DNA of 64,000 nt from JAPPHY01 sp965247535 (GTDB lineage: Bacteria > Chloroflexota > Dehalococcoidia > Lucifugimonadales > UBA2985), in assembly GCA_965247535.1 (NCBI GenBank), contig OZ252018.1:1550001-1614000 (forward strand), given 5' to 3'. The position numbers and the translations under genes are program-made. The notes below the pieces were generated by a model that saw only the letters and a program-made list of their open reading frames with translations, was not told the DNA's origin and searched no databases. The stretch's first letter is position 1; each line of letters starts with the position of its first letter. Positions 8,406 through 17,609 of this stretch are shown piece after piece.

Positions 8406-8414
8406 TGGCATAAT
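8406..8414 (+). promoter_or_regulatory. Extended -10 promoter of queG (TGGCATAAT)
   Basis: A TGn extended -10 box, with CATAAT at 8409-8414. The predicted first base is about 8421, only 3 nt before the ATG at 8424. No ribosome-binding site is seen, so a nearly leaderless mRNA is predicted. Confidence 0.5.
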
Positions 8415-8423
8415 GCCTCCGAC

Positions 8424-9581
8424 ATGCAATCATCCAGCGAGACATACGACTCAGCGGCCAAGAAAGCCGTCCAGGACCTGGCGCGAGAGCTCGGCTTCGA
8501 CCGAGTGGGCGTCACATCCGCCGAGCCGTTCGAACAGGCCGAGGCGGTTGCCTTGGAGCGCGTGCGCGCCGGCCTGATGGACGGCCTGCCCTGGTACCAT
8601 GAGGCGCGCGTCCGGCGCGGCGCCAGCCCGTCCGACATCCTGCCCGGAGCCTGTTCGGTCATCTCGGTTGCTATGAGCTACTACGCGGACGACGAGCCGC
8701 CGCCCGCACACGATCCCGCCCCGCGCGGCAATGTCGCACGATACGCTCGGGGCCGCGACTACCACGGCGTCATGCAGCGCCGCCTGAAGCAGCTGGTCGA
8801 GTCACTGTCGGAGCGCATTGGGCGGCCCGTCCAGTCCAGGGTGTACGTGGACACCGGCCCCATGCAGGACCGCGCCGTCGCCGAGCGGGCGGGCGTCGGG
8901 TGGTTCGGTAAGAACACGAACGTACTCACCTCCAGCCACGGCTCGTGGGTGTTCCTAGGCCAGATCGTGACTGACCTTGCACTGGAGCCGGACGCGCCTG
9001 TTAAGAAGACGTGCGGCCGCTGCACCATCTGCATCGACGACTGCCCGACGGGCGCGCTGATTGCGCCGTACGTCCTGGACAACGCGAAGTGCATCTCGTT
9101 CCTGACCATCGAGCTGCGCGGCCCCATACCGCGGCACCTGCGCCCTCTGGTGGGCGACTGGGTTTTCGGATGCGACATCTGCCAGGACGTTTGCCCCGTC
9201 AACCGCAAGGCGCAGCCCACGCAGGAACCGGCGTTCCGCACCGGCGAACACGGCTTCGAGGCCCTGGACCTCCTGCCGCTGCTCAGCATGACTGAAGAGG
9301 AGTTCAGGGAGCGATTCGCCGGAAGCCCCATCCGGCGCGCGAAGTACGCGGGGATGCTGCGCAACGCCTGCGTGGCCCTCGGCAACATCGGCGACGAGCG
9401 AGCGGTGCCGGCTCTGACCGCCGCGCTGGGACATGAGAGCAGCCTTGTGCGAGGCCACGCGGCGTGGGCGCTAGGCGTCATCGGCGGCGAGGCCGCCCGC
9501 GCGGCGTTGAGGTCTGCACAGGCCACGGAGACCGACGAAAGCGTACAGGAGGAGCTGACGGCCGCGCTGCCGGCGGGCTGA
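8424..9581 (+). CDS. queG: Epoxyqueuosine reductase QueG
   Basis: A 385-residue cobalamin- and iron-sulfur-dependent reductase performing the last step of queuosine synthesis, turning epoxyqueuosine in tRNA into queuosine. The cysteine motifs CGRCTICIDDCPTGAL and CDICQDVCPVN bind two [4Fe-4S] clusters, and YVDTGPMQDRAVAERAGVGW is a QueG hallmark. The C-terminal ~80 residues form HEAT-like repeats (NIGDERAVPALTAALGHE), as in longer QueG proteins. The start at 8424 was preferred over a TTG at 8403 because the latter overlaps the -10 box. Confidence 0.95.
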   Translation: MQSSSETYDSAAKKAVQDLARELGFDRVGVTSAEPFEQAEAVALERVRAGLMDGLPWYHEARVRRGASPSDILPGACSVISVAMSYYADDEPPPAHDPAPRGNVARYARGRDYHGVMQRRLKQLVESLSERIGRPVQSRVYVDTGPMQDRAVAERAGVGWFGKNTNVLTSSHGSWVFLGQIVTDLALEPDAPVKKTCGRCTICIDDCPTGALIAPYVLDNAKCISFLTIELRGPIPRHLRPLVGDWVFGCDICQDVCPVNRKAQPTQEPAFRTGEHGFEALDLLPLLSMTEEEFRERFAGSPIRRAKYAGMLRNACVALGNIGDERAVPALTAALGHESSLVRGHAAWALGVIGGEAARAALRSAQATETDESVQEELTAALPAG

Positions 9582-9584
9582 GTC

Positions 9585-10562
9585 CTACTCTATCCCCAGC
9601 TCCTGCTTGACCTCGCGCACCGCGTCACTGATCACCTGGAGCTTCGCCACGCACTCCTCCTCGGTGCGGGTCTTCATCCCGCAGTCCGGGTCGATGAACA
9701 GCTTGTCCGGAGGAAGCACCTCCAGGCCCATGCGTATGCCCGACTTGACCTTCTCCAGAGACTCCACCGCGTGGTTGTGGACGTCCACAACTCCCATCGA
9801 CACGTACTTGTCGAAGGAGGGATAACTTCGTATCAAGTCCAGGAAGTCGTAGCTGCTGTTGGTCGTCTCCATGTCCAGCATGTCCACGGGGAAGTTGGCC
9901 AGGTGCGGGAACACGGCGGCGAAGTCCCCGTAGCAGATGTGCGTTATCGTGAAGGCGTCAAGGCCCTCGGTGACGATGGCGAATGCCCTGGACGCCATCT
10001 CCATCTCCTCCGGCCTCACGGACAGCGCCGGTTCATCGATCTGGATGTACCGCGCGCCGGCCTTCGCAAGGTCCATCGCCTCCTCGTGAACTACTCGGGC
10101 CATGTCCATCAGAAACGCCTCGCGCGTCGGGTAGTACTCGTTGAAGGACCAGTCCACGATCGTGTACGGTCCCGTGAGCATCCCCTTCACGGGCTTGTCG
10201 GTCAGGCTCTGGGCGTACCGCCACCAGTCCACGGTCACCGGCTGGTCCCGGCCTACCGGTCCGGTGGCGATGGGCTTGCGATAGTAGCGGTTTCCGTACG
10301 AGCGCACCAGGCCGCTGTTCGTGAACCCTGACATGTTCTCGGCAAAGTAGGCCACCATGTCGCCGCGATACATCTCCCCATCCACCACCACGTCCAACCC
10401 CAGCTGCTCCTGGATTTCGATCCAGTGCGCGGTGGCCTGCTTCTCAAGGTCCGCGAGTTCCTCCGCGCCTATCTGGCCCCGCTGAAAGCGGGCGCGGGCG
10501 CGCGTGATGTAGTCCGGCTTGGGATAGCTCCCTACGGCGGTGGTCAGCAGTCCATTGCTCAT
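9585..10562 (-). CDS. MetE-core (folate-independent type) methionine synthase-like protein, zinc site intact
   Basis: A 325-residue protein equivalent to only the catalytic C-terminal barrel of cobalamin-independent methionine synthase. The THICYGDF segment gives the His-x-Cys zinc ligands and DPDCGMKTR the downstream Cys ligand, so homocysteine activation should be possible. IQIDEPAL is the family substrate-binding motif. Short MetE-core enzymes (Mes families) take methyl groups from corrinoid proteins or other donors rather than folate; which donor is used here is unknown. Its ATG overlaps the stop of the upstream paralogue by 4 bp (ATGA), so the two are translationally coupled. Confidence 0.85.
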   Translation of the reverse strand: MSNGLLTTAVGSYPKPDYITRARARFQRGQIGAEELADLEKQATAHWIEIQEQLGLDVVVDGEMYRGDMVAYFAENMSGFTNSGLVRSYGNRYYRKPIATGPVGRDQPVTVDWWRYAQSLTDKPVKGMLTGPYTIVDWSFNEYYPTREAFLMDMARVVHEEAMDLAKAGARYIQIDEPALSVRPEEMEMASRAFAIVTEGLDAFTITHICYGDFAAVFPHLANFPVDMLDMETTNSSYDFLDLIRSYPSFDKYVSMGVVDVHNHAVESLEKVKSGIRMGLEVLPPDKLFIDPDCGMKTRTEEECVAKLQVISDAVREVKQELGIE

Positions 10563-11533
10563 GATGCACTCTCCCGGGCCAGTCTGGCGCCCTCTGACAG
10601 GCGCACCAGCCTGGCTCTGGCGTTGGGCCGCGGCAGATAGTCCAGCCCGCAGCTTGGGTTGACGTGAAGCCTCTCCATGGGCACGTTCCCGGCCAATCTC
10701 AGGATCGTCTCGGCGATCTCCTCGGCTGTCTCCGCCCTGGTGTTGCGGGCGTCCACGATTCCGCATCCCAGCATCTTGTCCTCCGGCAGGTCGGCGATGA
10801 GATCGAAGTTGCCGGGACCCATCACGAAGTCCAGCCCCACCAGGTCGACCGGCAGGCTGAACAGCCGGTGATGAATGCCCGAAGCGTCGCCGAAGTAGGT
10901 GTAGAGCGCCTTGGTGGCAGTGATGCCGTCCACGGCGCACTCGATGGCCTCCGCGATCAAGTCAGCGTCATCCTTGTGCCTGAGTATGGATGGCTCGTCA
11001 AGCTGGATGATCGGCGCCCCGGCTTCCTGAAGGGCGCGAGCCTCCTGGTTGAGAATCTTGGCCAGGTCCATCACCAGCGAGCGCAGGTCGTCATAGCAGC
11101 CGAGCTGCGATAGGCGCGCCAGCGTGTACGGGCCCGTTAGGACTGCCTTGACCGGACGCTCGCTGTGGGCGGCTGCGAACTCGTAGTCCTTCACGCTGAT
11201 GCCGCCGTTGGGCTGCAGCCGCTGCTCCGGAATCGGATGGCGGTAGTAGGTGTTCGTGTCGAAGTAGCGGATCAGGCCGTGGACCGTGTAGCCCGATATT
11301 CCACGTGCGAAGTATGTCTGGCCATCGTCCCAGCGGATCTGGCCGTCCGTGACCAGGTCCAGGCCTGCTTCGATCTGGTCCTCTATCACCTCACACGTGA
11401 CCTCCTCCTCCACGCGACGCAGGTCGTCCAGAGAGATGCGTCCCTCATCGTAGCGGTTGATGGCTGTGCGCAGGCTGGGGGCTCTGGCGTCCGGGGATAT
11501 CTTGGGGTAGTTGCCCACCATGGTCGTAATCAA
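10559..11533 (-). CDS. MetE-core paralogue lacking the His-x-Cys zinc motif
   Basis: A 324-residue paralogue of the next gene (LITTMVGNYPK versus LLTTAVGSYPK at the N-terminus; IIQLDEPSI versus IQIDEPAL). At the zinc-ligand position the sequence is ATKALYTYFGDAS, without the HxC pair, although NPSCGLDY keeps the later cysteine. It may therefore be a non-catalytic or differently acting partner in a heterodimer. I start it at the TTG at 11533, which sits 8 nt after AAGGAG; an ATG six codons upstream (11551) is the alternative. It is 41 nt downstream of the ArsM-like gene and probably in its operon. Confidence 0.8.
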   Translation of the reverse strand: MITTMVGNYPKISPDARAPSLRTAINRYDEGRISLDDLRRVEEEVTCEVIEDQIEAGLDLVTDGQIRWDDGQTYFARGISGYTVHGLIRYFDTNTYYRHPIPEQRLQPNGGISVKDYEFAAAHSERPVKAVLTGPYTLARLSQLGCYDDLRSLVMDLAKILNQEARALQEAGAPIIQLDEPSILRHKDDADLIAEAIECAVDGITATKALYTYFGDASGIHHRLFSLPVDLVGLDFVMGPGNFDLIADLPEDKMLGCGIVDARNTRAETAEEIAETILRLAGNVPMERLHVNPSCGLDYLPRPNARARLVRLSEGARLARESAS

Positions 11534-11574
11534 TCCGGCCTCTCCTTCCATATTCAGTTGATTGCCTCACGCGC

Positions 11575-12372
11575 CTACACAGGCTTGTGCGCCACCACCT
11601 TCACGCTCACTACGTCCGGGAACCCGCCCTCCTGGGACCTGGGCTGCCCTTCCTGCTCTATTGCCACGTCCACGAACCCGGCGCCGACCAGGCGGCCCAG
11701 GTACGTGTCCCGCTCCTCGGCGCCCGACACGCAGCTTGACCAGCTCTGAGCGTCGTCCCGCAGCTCCTGCGGCATAGGGCCCAGCGACATCATGTCCGAG
11801 AGGTGGAGCCTGCCGCCCGGCGACAGCACCCGATAGGACTCCGAGACCACGGCCTCCTTGTCCGGCGAAAGACACACCACGCAATTGGATATGACAACGT
11901 CAACGGACGATTCGGGGAGCGGTATGTCCTCGATGAACCCTTCCAAGAACTCCACGTTGGCTACGCCCAACGTCTTCGCGTTTCGACGCGCAAGCGCCAG
12001 CATGTCCGGCGTCATGTCCAGGCCGATCACATGGCCGTCCGATCCCACCTGCCGTGCGGCCAGGAAGCAGTCGATGCCGCCGCCCGAGCCGAGGTCGAGC
12101 ACGCGCTCGCCAGGCTTCAGGCCGGCCAGAGCCGTGGGGTTGCCACAGCCGGCAGAGGCGGCGACCGCCTCCATCGGCAGGCCCTCGAGCTCGCTCTGAA
12201 CGTAGAGGTTGGGGAATGCGCCCAGCGAATCGTCCATACAGGTCGACGTCTCTCCAGTAGCGCAGCAGGCCGCCTGCTCCACGCTGACGAGGGTCAGACC
12301 CGACACGCTTCGCGCACGTTCCCCGTAGCGCTCCTGCACAGCCTGCTTTATGGTTGAATTGTCATCGGACAT
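11575..12372 (-). CDS. arsM: ArsM-type arsenite S-adenosylmethionine methyltransferase
   Basis: A 265-residue class I SAM methyltransferase. VLDLGSGGGIDCFLAARQVG is the SAM-binding motif, and NCVVCLSPDKEAVVSE plus the later SCVSGA are the cysteine-containing signatures of arsenite methyltransferases, which methylate As(III) bound to cysteines. An N-terminal CC pair (AACCATGETSTC) is also present. The ATG at 12372 follows TGGAGGTTTCAGT. No arsR, arsB or arsC is nearby. The downstream genes are MetE-core proteins, so a methyl-transfer role other than arsenic detoxification is possible. Confidence 0.85.
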   Translation of the reverse strand: MSDDNSTIKQAVQERYGERARSVSGLTLVSVEQAACCATGETSTCMDDSLGAFPNLYVQSELEGLPMEAVAASAGCGNPTALAGLKPGERVLDLGSGGGIDCFLAARQVGSDGHVIGLDMTPDMLALARRNAKTLGVANVEFLEGFIEDIPLPESSVDVVISNCVVCLSPDKEAVVSESYRVLSPGGRLHLSDMMSLGPMPQELRDDAQSWSSCVSGAEERDTYLGRLVGAGFVDVAIEQEGQPRSQEGGFPDVVSVKVVAHKPV

Positions 12373-12422
12373 ACTGAAACCTCCACAGTCGCTCTGCCGC
12401 CGCGTCGCGCGGCAACGGGTAG

Positions 12423-12451
12423 AGTATACCACGGCTCGCGCCGCGGCTTAA
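12423..12451 (-). promoter_or_regulatory. Promoter of the arsM-like operon TTAAGC-17-TATACT
   Basis: Read on the minus strand, -10 TATACT is at 12423-12428 and a weak -35 TTAAGC at 12446-12451. The ~45-nt leader contains GCCGCG-3-CGCGGC, a short GC-rich hairpin, before the ribosome-binding site. Confidence 0.5.
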
Positions 12452-12476
12452 GCGGGTCTACGAATCTCGTCCCCGC

Positions 12477-13256
12477 CTACCCCGCGAAGCGCTCCCGCAG
12501 CCACTCGATGGCTGCTGCCATTGCGGTAGGCTCACTGCGAAAGCGGTGCCTCACGCCCGGCAGCATCCGCAGCTCTTTGCCCTCGCCGGCGCGCTCGTAC
12601 AGCGTGTCCGCGTTGTGCGGCGGGACAACGTCGTCCGCGTCGCCCTGCAGTATGAGTAGCGGCCGCGGCGCGATCATCGACACCCACTTCGCCGGGCTGA
12701 GCTCCAGACCCTCGTTGGCCCACTCCTCCAGCGACGGCGGGAAGTCCGGGTCTCGAATGATGCCCATTTCCCTCATGCGCTCCACGTCCTCGGCGGGCCG
12801 TGTCCGCGCCCGCGTCTCTGCAGGCCCCGCGAACGACACCAGGCCCGCAACCTCCGTCCTGTGCGCCGCGGCGTATACCGCAACCGCAGCTCCCATGCTC
12901 GAACCTAGCAGCGCCAGGCGGCGCGCGTCCACCTCCGGCCTCGCGAGCATCCACGAGATCACCGAGTCCAGGTCATGTGCCCATCCCATCGGGTGGAAGT
13001 TGCCTTCGCTGTCGCCCGTGCCGCGGAAGTTGAAGATCAGAGTGGCGAACCCCTCCAGGGCGCACCACTCCGCAACGCCGGGGTAGTCCAGGCCGTCGTC
13101 CGGGGGAGGCGGCGCGCCCGGCTCCGGGCGCGGCCCTGCCGGCATCCCGTGGCAGATCACCAGTCCCGGGTGCGGCCCGACGCCCTGCGGGACAAACAGC
13201 GTCGCCGAAAGGGGTACGCCTGCGCCGTCCAGCCGGAAGCTCTGTTGTGAGACCAA
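12477..13256 (-). CDS. Alpha/beta hydrolase (dienelactone hydrolase/esterase-like)
   Basis: A 259-residue cytoplasmic serine hydrolase. The nucleophile elbow is GSSMGAA, the acid GDADDVVPP and the histidine PGVRHRF, giving a complete triad; HGMPAGPRP is the oxyanion region. Substrate unknown. I start it at the TTG at 13256, which is 5 nt after GGGAGG; the ATG at 13325 overlaps a TACAAT -10 box (13316-13321) and has no ribosome-binding site. Divergent from the aminopeptidase gene. Confidence 0.85.
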   Translation of the reverse strand: MVSQQSFRLDGAGVPLSATLFVPQGVGPHPGLVICHGMPAGPRPEPGAPPPPDDGLDYPGVAEWCALEGFATLIFNFRGTGDSEGNFHPMGWAHDLDSVISWMLARPEVDARRLALLGSSMGAAVAVYAAAHRTEVAGLVSFAGPAETRARTRPAEDVERMREMGIIRDPDFPPSLEEWANEGLELSPAKWVSMIAPRPLLILQGDADDVVPPHNADTLYERAGEGKELRMLPGVRHRFRSEPTAMAAAIEWLRERFAG

Positions 13257-13371
13257 GTGTGCCTCCCTTACGCGCGAGTGGGGTCTGCCGCGCTCTTCTA
13301 TCCGACGACATCCGCATTGTACCATCGGAGTCGCACCTCTCGCGCCGTTTCCCCTTGGCAGCGATGTGGCG

Positions 13372-13377
13372 TATAAT
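13372..13377 (+). promoter_or_regulatory. -10 box TATAAT of the aminopeptidase gene
   Basis: A consensus TATAAT lies 35-45 bp before the start codon, divergent from the minus-strand TACAAT box at 13316-13321. No good -35 hexamer at 16-18 bp is seen. Confidence 0.45.
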
Positions 13378-13420
13378 CGAGCCGCCCCTAGCGGCTACTC
13401 CCTGAGCAAGGATGGAGCAC

Positions 13421-16021
13421 ATGACCACACTCTCAGCCTACCGGTTGCCCACCAATGTCCGCCCAGTCAAGTACGCCATAACGCTCACGCCGGACCTGGA
13501 AGGATTCACCTTCGACGGCGAAGAGACCATCGAGCTTGAACTGACGGAGGCGGTCTCGTCAATATCGCTCAACGCGATCGAAATCGAGGTGTCTTCGGCT
13601 GAGCTCACGCCCGCCGGCGGCGCCGCGATGCAGGCCAGCAGCATCACGCTGGACGAGGAGATGGAGACCGTCACCTTCTCCTTCGGCAGCGAGATTGCCG
13701 CCGGCTCCGCATTGCTCTCCATCCGGTTCACCGGCACACTGAACGACCAGCTTCGCGGCTTCTACCGCAGCCGCTACACCACGCCGGGAGGCGAGGAGCG
13801 GTACCTGGCGACCACCCAGTTTGAGGCCACGGACGCCCGCCGCGCCTTCCCCTGCTGGGACGACCCCGCCGTCAAGGCCGTCTTCGACGTGACGCTGGTC
13901 ATTCCAGAGGACCTGGTCGCCATCTCCAACACCCTGCCCGTGAGCGAGACGCCGGCGACGGGCGGCCTCAAGGCCGTCCGCTTCGGCGATACGCCTCGCA
14001 TGTCCACCTACCTACTCGCCTTCATCGTCGGCGATTTCGCCTCGGTGGAGGAACGCGCGCCCAACGGCACACTCGTGCGGGTGTGGGCCACGCGAGGCAA
14101 GGAGGAGCAGGGCCGCTTTGCCGTGGAGAACGCGGTTGGGCTCCTCACCTACTTCAACGACTACTTCGGCATACCGTACCCGCTCGAAAAGCTGGACCAC
14201 ATCGCCGTGCCGGACTTCGCCGCCGGCGCAATGGAGAACTGGGGCGCCATCACCTACCGCGAGACCGTCCTCCTGTTCGACCCCGAGAACTCCTCGGCAG
14301 CCACTCGCCAGCGCATCATGGAGGTGGTCTCCCACGAGATGGCCCACATGTGGTTCGGTGACCTGGTCACCATGGAGTGGTGGGACGACCTGTGGCTCAA
14401 CGAGAGCTTTGCCTCCTGGATGGGCGACAAGGCCGTCGACCACCAGTACCCCGAGTGGAACATGTGGACCCAGTTCGTCTTCCAGGACACCAACTCCGGA
14501 CTGAGCCTGGACGGCCTGCGCAACTCCCACCCTATAGAGGCAAGGGTGGAGAACCCGGCGCAGATCCGCGAGCTCTTCGACGCCATCAGCTACAGCAAGG
14601 GCGGCTCCGTCCTCCGGATGTTGGAGGACTTCCTCGGCGCGGACGTGTTCCAGCGCGGCCTCCACGGTTACCTGTCCGCTCACCAGTACGGCAACGCGCG
14701 CACGGAGGACCTGTGGAAGGCGCTGGAGGAGGCGTCCGGCCAGCCGGTAACCGCAATCATGGACTCCTGGGTCAAGCAGATGGGCTATCCCGTTCTGAGC
14801 GCCGGCGCGCAACGGCACAGCGGCGAGGTGCGGGTGGCCCTCTCGCAGCAGCGCTTCCTCTACGATCACCTGATGGAGGATGGCGAGGAGGACTCGACTC
14901 TGTGGCAGGTTCCCATCGGCATAGCCCGCGAGGGCTCGGATGAGAAGGTGACCGCGCTCATGGGCGACCGCGAGGCGGAGGTCTCGCTGGGCGCGGACGC
15001 CGGTGCGGAAGGCTGGGTCAAGGTCAACGCCGGCCAGACCGGATTCTATCGCGTCAGCTACGCCGACCAGGAAGCCGACATGCTGCGCAGCGCCGTCGAG
15101 CGCCACGAGCTGCCCGCCATCGACCGGCTGGGCATCCAGAATGACGCCTACGCACTCGTTCGTGCGGGCCACCTACCCGCGACGCGCTTCATGGCGCTGG
15201 CCGAATCCTACCGCAACGAGGTGGACACGTCCGTATGGAGCGACCTGTCCACGAACCTCCGCGGCCTCGAAAACCTCCTCCTGGACGAGGCCTGCCTTGG
15301 CGGCTACCGGACCTTCGCCGGTTCCCTCTTCGAGCAGGTTGTTGGCAGTGTGGGATGGGATGCCAGGCCGGGCGAGGGCCACCTGGACTCGCTGCTCAGG
15401 GCGACCGTGCTTGGACAGGCCGGCGCGTACGGCAACCCCGCCGTCCTCGCCGAGGCCCGCGGCCGCTTCGAGCAGTACCTCGGCGAGCCTGCGTCGCTCC
15501 ACCCCGACCTGCGCGGCCTGGTATACGGCCTGGCCGCCCAGCAGGGAGACGAGTCCACGTACGAGACGTTGTGGCGCCTCGAGAAATCGGCGGACCTCCA
15601 CGAGGAGCGAATGCGGCTGTTGGGCGCGCTCACACGCTTCGAAAGCGCTGAGCTGCTGCAGGACGTACTACAGCGGTCGATGTCGCCGGACGTCCGCTCC
15701 CAGGACACGGTGCTGCTGGTGGTGGCGCTGGCGGGCAACCGGAACGGGCGCGAGCTGGCCTGGGAGTTCGTGAAGGAGAACTGGGAGGAGTTCGACCGCA
15801 GGTACGGCCGAGGCGGGTTCGCCATCATGCGGCTGGTGAGCATTACGGGAGCGTTCACAACGCTGGACCGAGCCAGGGAAGTGGAGGAATTCTTCAACAG
15901 CCATCCCGCGCCGTCCGCGGAGCGCACCATACAGCAGTCGCTGGAGCGTATACGCCTGAACGATCGGTGGCTGGAACGTAACCGCCAGGACGTCGGAGAG
16001 TGGCTTTCGACGCGGGCGTAG
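13421..16021 (+). CDS. M1 family zinc aminopeptidase
   Basis: An 866-residue aminopeptidase N-type enzyme that removes N-terminal residues from peptides in the cytoplasm. GAMENWG is the exopeptidase motif, and HEMAH at residues 305-309 with Glu328 (in LNESFASW) gives the HExxH-x18-E zinc site. The order is N-terminal beta domain, thermolysin-like domain, and a C-terminal ERAP1-like helical domain (about residue 520 onward). An ATG three codons upstream (13412) is possible; 13421 has the better AAGGATGGAG spacing. No signal peptide is visible. Length matches the family (850-900). Confidence 0.95.
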   Translation: MTTLSAYRLPTNVRPVKYAITLTPDLEGFTFDGEETIELELTEAVSSISLNAIEIEVSSAELTPAGGAAMQASSITLDEEMETVTFSFGSEIAAGSALLSIRFTGTLNDQLRGFYRSRYTTPGGEERYLATTQFEATDARRAFPCWDDPAVKAVFDVTLVIPEDLVAISNTLPVSETPATGGLKAVRFGDTPRMSTYLLAFIVGDFASVEERAPNGTLVRVWATRGKEEQGRFAVENAVGLLTYFNDYFGIPYPLEKLDHIAVPDFAAGAMENWGAITYRETVLLFDPENSSAATRQRIMEVVSHEMAHMWFGDLVTMEWWDDLWLNESFASWMGDKAVDHQYPEWNMWTQFVFQDTNSGLSLDGLRNSHPIEARVENPAQIRELFDAISYSKGGSVLRMLEDFLGADVFQRGLHGYLSAHQYGNARTEDLWKALEEASGQPVTAIMDSWVKQMGYPVLSAGAQRHSGEVRVALSQQRFLYDHLMEDGEEDSTLWQVPIGIAREGSDEKVTALMGDREAEVSLGADAGAEGWVKVNAGQTGFYRVSYADQEADMLRSAVERHELPAIDRLGIQNDAYALVRAGHLPATRFMALAESYRNEVDTSVWSDLSTNLRGLENLLLDEACLGGYRTFAGSLFEQVVGSVGWDARPGEGHLDSLLRATVLGQAGAYGNPAVLAEARGRFEQYLGEPASLHPDLRGLVYGLAAQQGDESTYETLWRLEKSADLHEERMRLLGALTRFESAELLQDVLQRSMSPDVRSQDTVLLVVALAGNRNGRELAWEFVKENWEEFDRRYGRGGFAIMRLVSITGAFTTLDRAREVEEFFNSHPAPSAERTIQQSLERIRLNDRWLERNRQDVGEWLSTRA

Positions 16022-16044
16022 CGCATGCGGTACGAAGTTTCCCC

Positions 16045-16072
16045 TTGCCCTTTGCCCGCGCTGTGATATACT
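16045..16072 (+). promoter_or_regulatory. Promoter of the molybdenum hydroxylase operon TTGCCC-16-TATACT
   Basis: The -35 TTGCCC is at 16045-16050 and the -10 TATACT at 16067-16072. The predicted 20-nt leader ends in AGAGAGGAT, a usable ribosome-binding site for the first gene. Confidence 0.6.
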
Positions 16073-16098
16073 ATCCGCAGCCTAAGAGAGGATGTGCC

Positions 16099-16974
16099 AT
16101 GCGAGATTTCGAGTACGTAGCACCCACAACCATTGACGAAGCCGTCAGGCTGATGGCCGAAAGCGGGAACAGGGCCAAGGCCCTGGCTGGCGGTACGGAC
16201 GTCATCGTCCAGCTGAGGGGCGGCCGGTTTGACATAGACCGCTTGGTGGACATGAAGAAGATACCGGAACTCAACGAGGTTTCCTACTCGGATGGGGACG
16301 GGCTGACGGTCGGGGCCGCCGTGCCCTGTCACCAGATCTACGAGGACGAGACCGTCCAGGAGCTGTACCCCGGCTTGGTTGACGCTGCTTTCCTGATTGG
16401 CGGCATCCAGATCCAGGCAAGGGCTACCCTCGGAGGCAACCTCTGCAACTCCTCCCCCAGCGGCGACACCATTCCTGCTCTCATGGCCTTGGGCGGCATG
16501 TGCGACATCGCCGGCCCCAACGGCCGCCGGAGCGTCCTCGTCGAGGAGTTCTGCACCGGCCCGGGCAGGAATATCCTTCAGGACGGTGAGATTCTCGTCG
16601 GTCTGAACTTCCCCAGCCCCGAGGCCAACTCCGGAGCCGCATTCCTCCGGTTCATCCCCAGGAACGAGATGGACATTGCCATCGCCAATGCCGCGGCCTC
16701 GGTCGTACTGGACGATTCCAAGCAGCGCGTCGTATCCGCCAGGATCGCAGTTGGCGCCGTGGCGCCCACGCCCATGATGGCCACGGCGGCAGCCGAAGGC
16801 TTGGCGGGCAAGGACGCAACCGAGGACAGCATCGAGGCGGCGGGTGAGGCCGCGAAGGCCGTCGCAAGCCCCATCAACGACATGCGAGGCACCGTCACCC
16901 AGCGCGTTCACCTTGTGGGCGTCCTCACCAAGCGAGCCCTCCGAACCGCAATTTCGAGAGCCAAGGGAGAGTAA
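16099..16974 (+). CDS. Molybdenum hydroxylase FAD-binding subunit (CoxM/XdhB type)
   Basis: A 291-residue medium subunit of a xanthine dehydrogenase/CO dehydrogenase-family enzyme, carrying FAD. LAGGTDVIVQLR is the first FAD-binding motif and TLGGNLCNSSPSGDTIPALMAL the second. Electrons pass from molybdenum through the two [2Fe-2S] clusters of the small subunit to this flavin. Start at 16099 is set by homology to the family N-terminus (RDFEYVAPTTIDEA). Gene order is M-S-L, with 6 nt to the next gene. Confidence 0.94.
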   Translation: MRDFEYVAPTTIDEAVRLMAESGNRAKALAGGTDVIVQLRGGRFDIDRLVDMKKIPELNEVSYSDGDGLTVGAAVPCHQIYEDETVQELYPGLVDAAFLIGGIQIQARATLGGNLCNSSPSGDTIPALMALGGMCDIAGPNGRRSVLVEEFCTGPGRNILQDGEILVGLNFPSPEANSGAAFLRFIPRNEMDIAIANAAASVVLDDSKQRVVSARIAVGAVAPTPMMATAAAEGLAGKDATEDSIEAAGEAAKAVASPINDMRGTVTQRVHLVGVLTKRALRTAISRAKGE

Positions 16975-16980
16975 GCAGAT

Positions 16981-17526
16981 ATGGCAAAGGTACACGTACA
17001 GACCAACATAAACGGAACTGACATGGATTTCCTCTGCGAAGCTCGCCAGAGCCTGCTTGAGGTGGTCCGCGACGTTCTCGGCATGACGGGCACCAAGGAA
17101 GGCTGCAACGACGGTAACTGCGGTGCCTGCACGGTCATTGTGGACGACAGAATCGTGGACTCCTGCTGCGTCCTGGGCGTTGAGGCAGAAGGCAAGACCA
17201 TCCTTACGATCGAGGGCGTGGCTTCCCCCGAGGGACTCCACCCGCTCCAGCAGGCATTCCTGGAAGAGGCCGCCCTCCAGTGCGGCATCTGCACGCCCGG
17301 CTTCATCGTCGCCGCCAAGTCCCTCCTCGACCGGGAGCCGGACGCCGACGAGGGCCGCATCCGTCACTGGCTCGCCGGTAACCTTTGCCGGTGCACCGGC
17401 TACGACAAGATCGTCCGCGCCGTGCTCTCGGCCGAAGACATAGCCAGCGGCCGGGCCGACCGGGCCGCTGCCTCCGCCGGAGCCGGCGCCGGCTCCGGCG
17501 AGCAGCGGGACGTCTACAACGACTAG
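16981..17526 (+). CDS. Molybdenum hydroxylase [2Fe-2S] subunit (CoxS/XdhC type)
   Basis: A 181-residue small subunit with two [2Fe-2S] clusters. The plant-ferredoxin-like N-terminal cluster uses CNDGNCGACTV plus a later Cys (DSCCVLG), and the C-terminal cluster uses CGICTPGF and CRCTGY. The final ~25 residues are an Ala/Gly-rich tail beyond the usual length of about 155-165. It lies between the FAD and molybdopterin subunits and should be co-transcribed with both. Confidence 0.95.
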   Translation: MAKVHVQTNINGTDMDFLCEARQSLLEVVRDVLGMTGTKEGCNDGNCGACTVIVDDRIVDSCCVLGVEAEGKTILTIEGVASPEGLHPLQQAFLEEAALQCGICTPGFIVAAKSLLDREPDADEGRIRHWLAGNLCRCTGYDKIVRAVLSAEDIASGRADRAAASAGAGAGSGEQRDVYND

Positions 17527-17609
17527 TCGCTGAACACTCGCTCCGGCGGACGGCTGCCGTGCATCCGCGCGGCGCCAGAGGATCATACCTGAGTCAAAGG
17601 AGATTCAGC

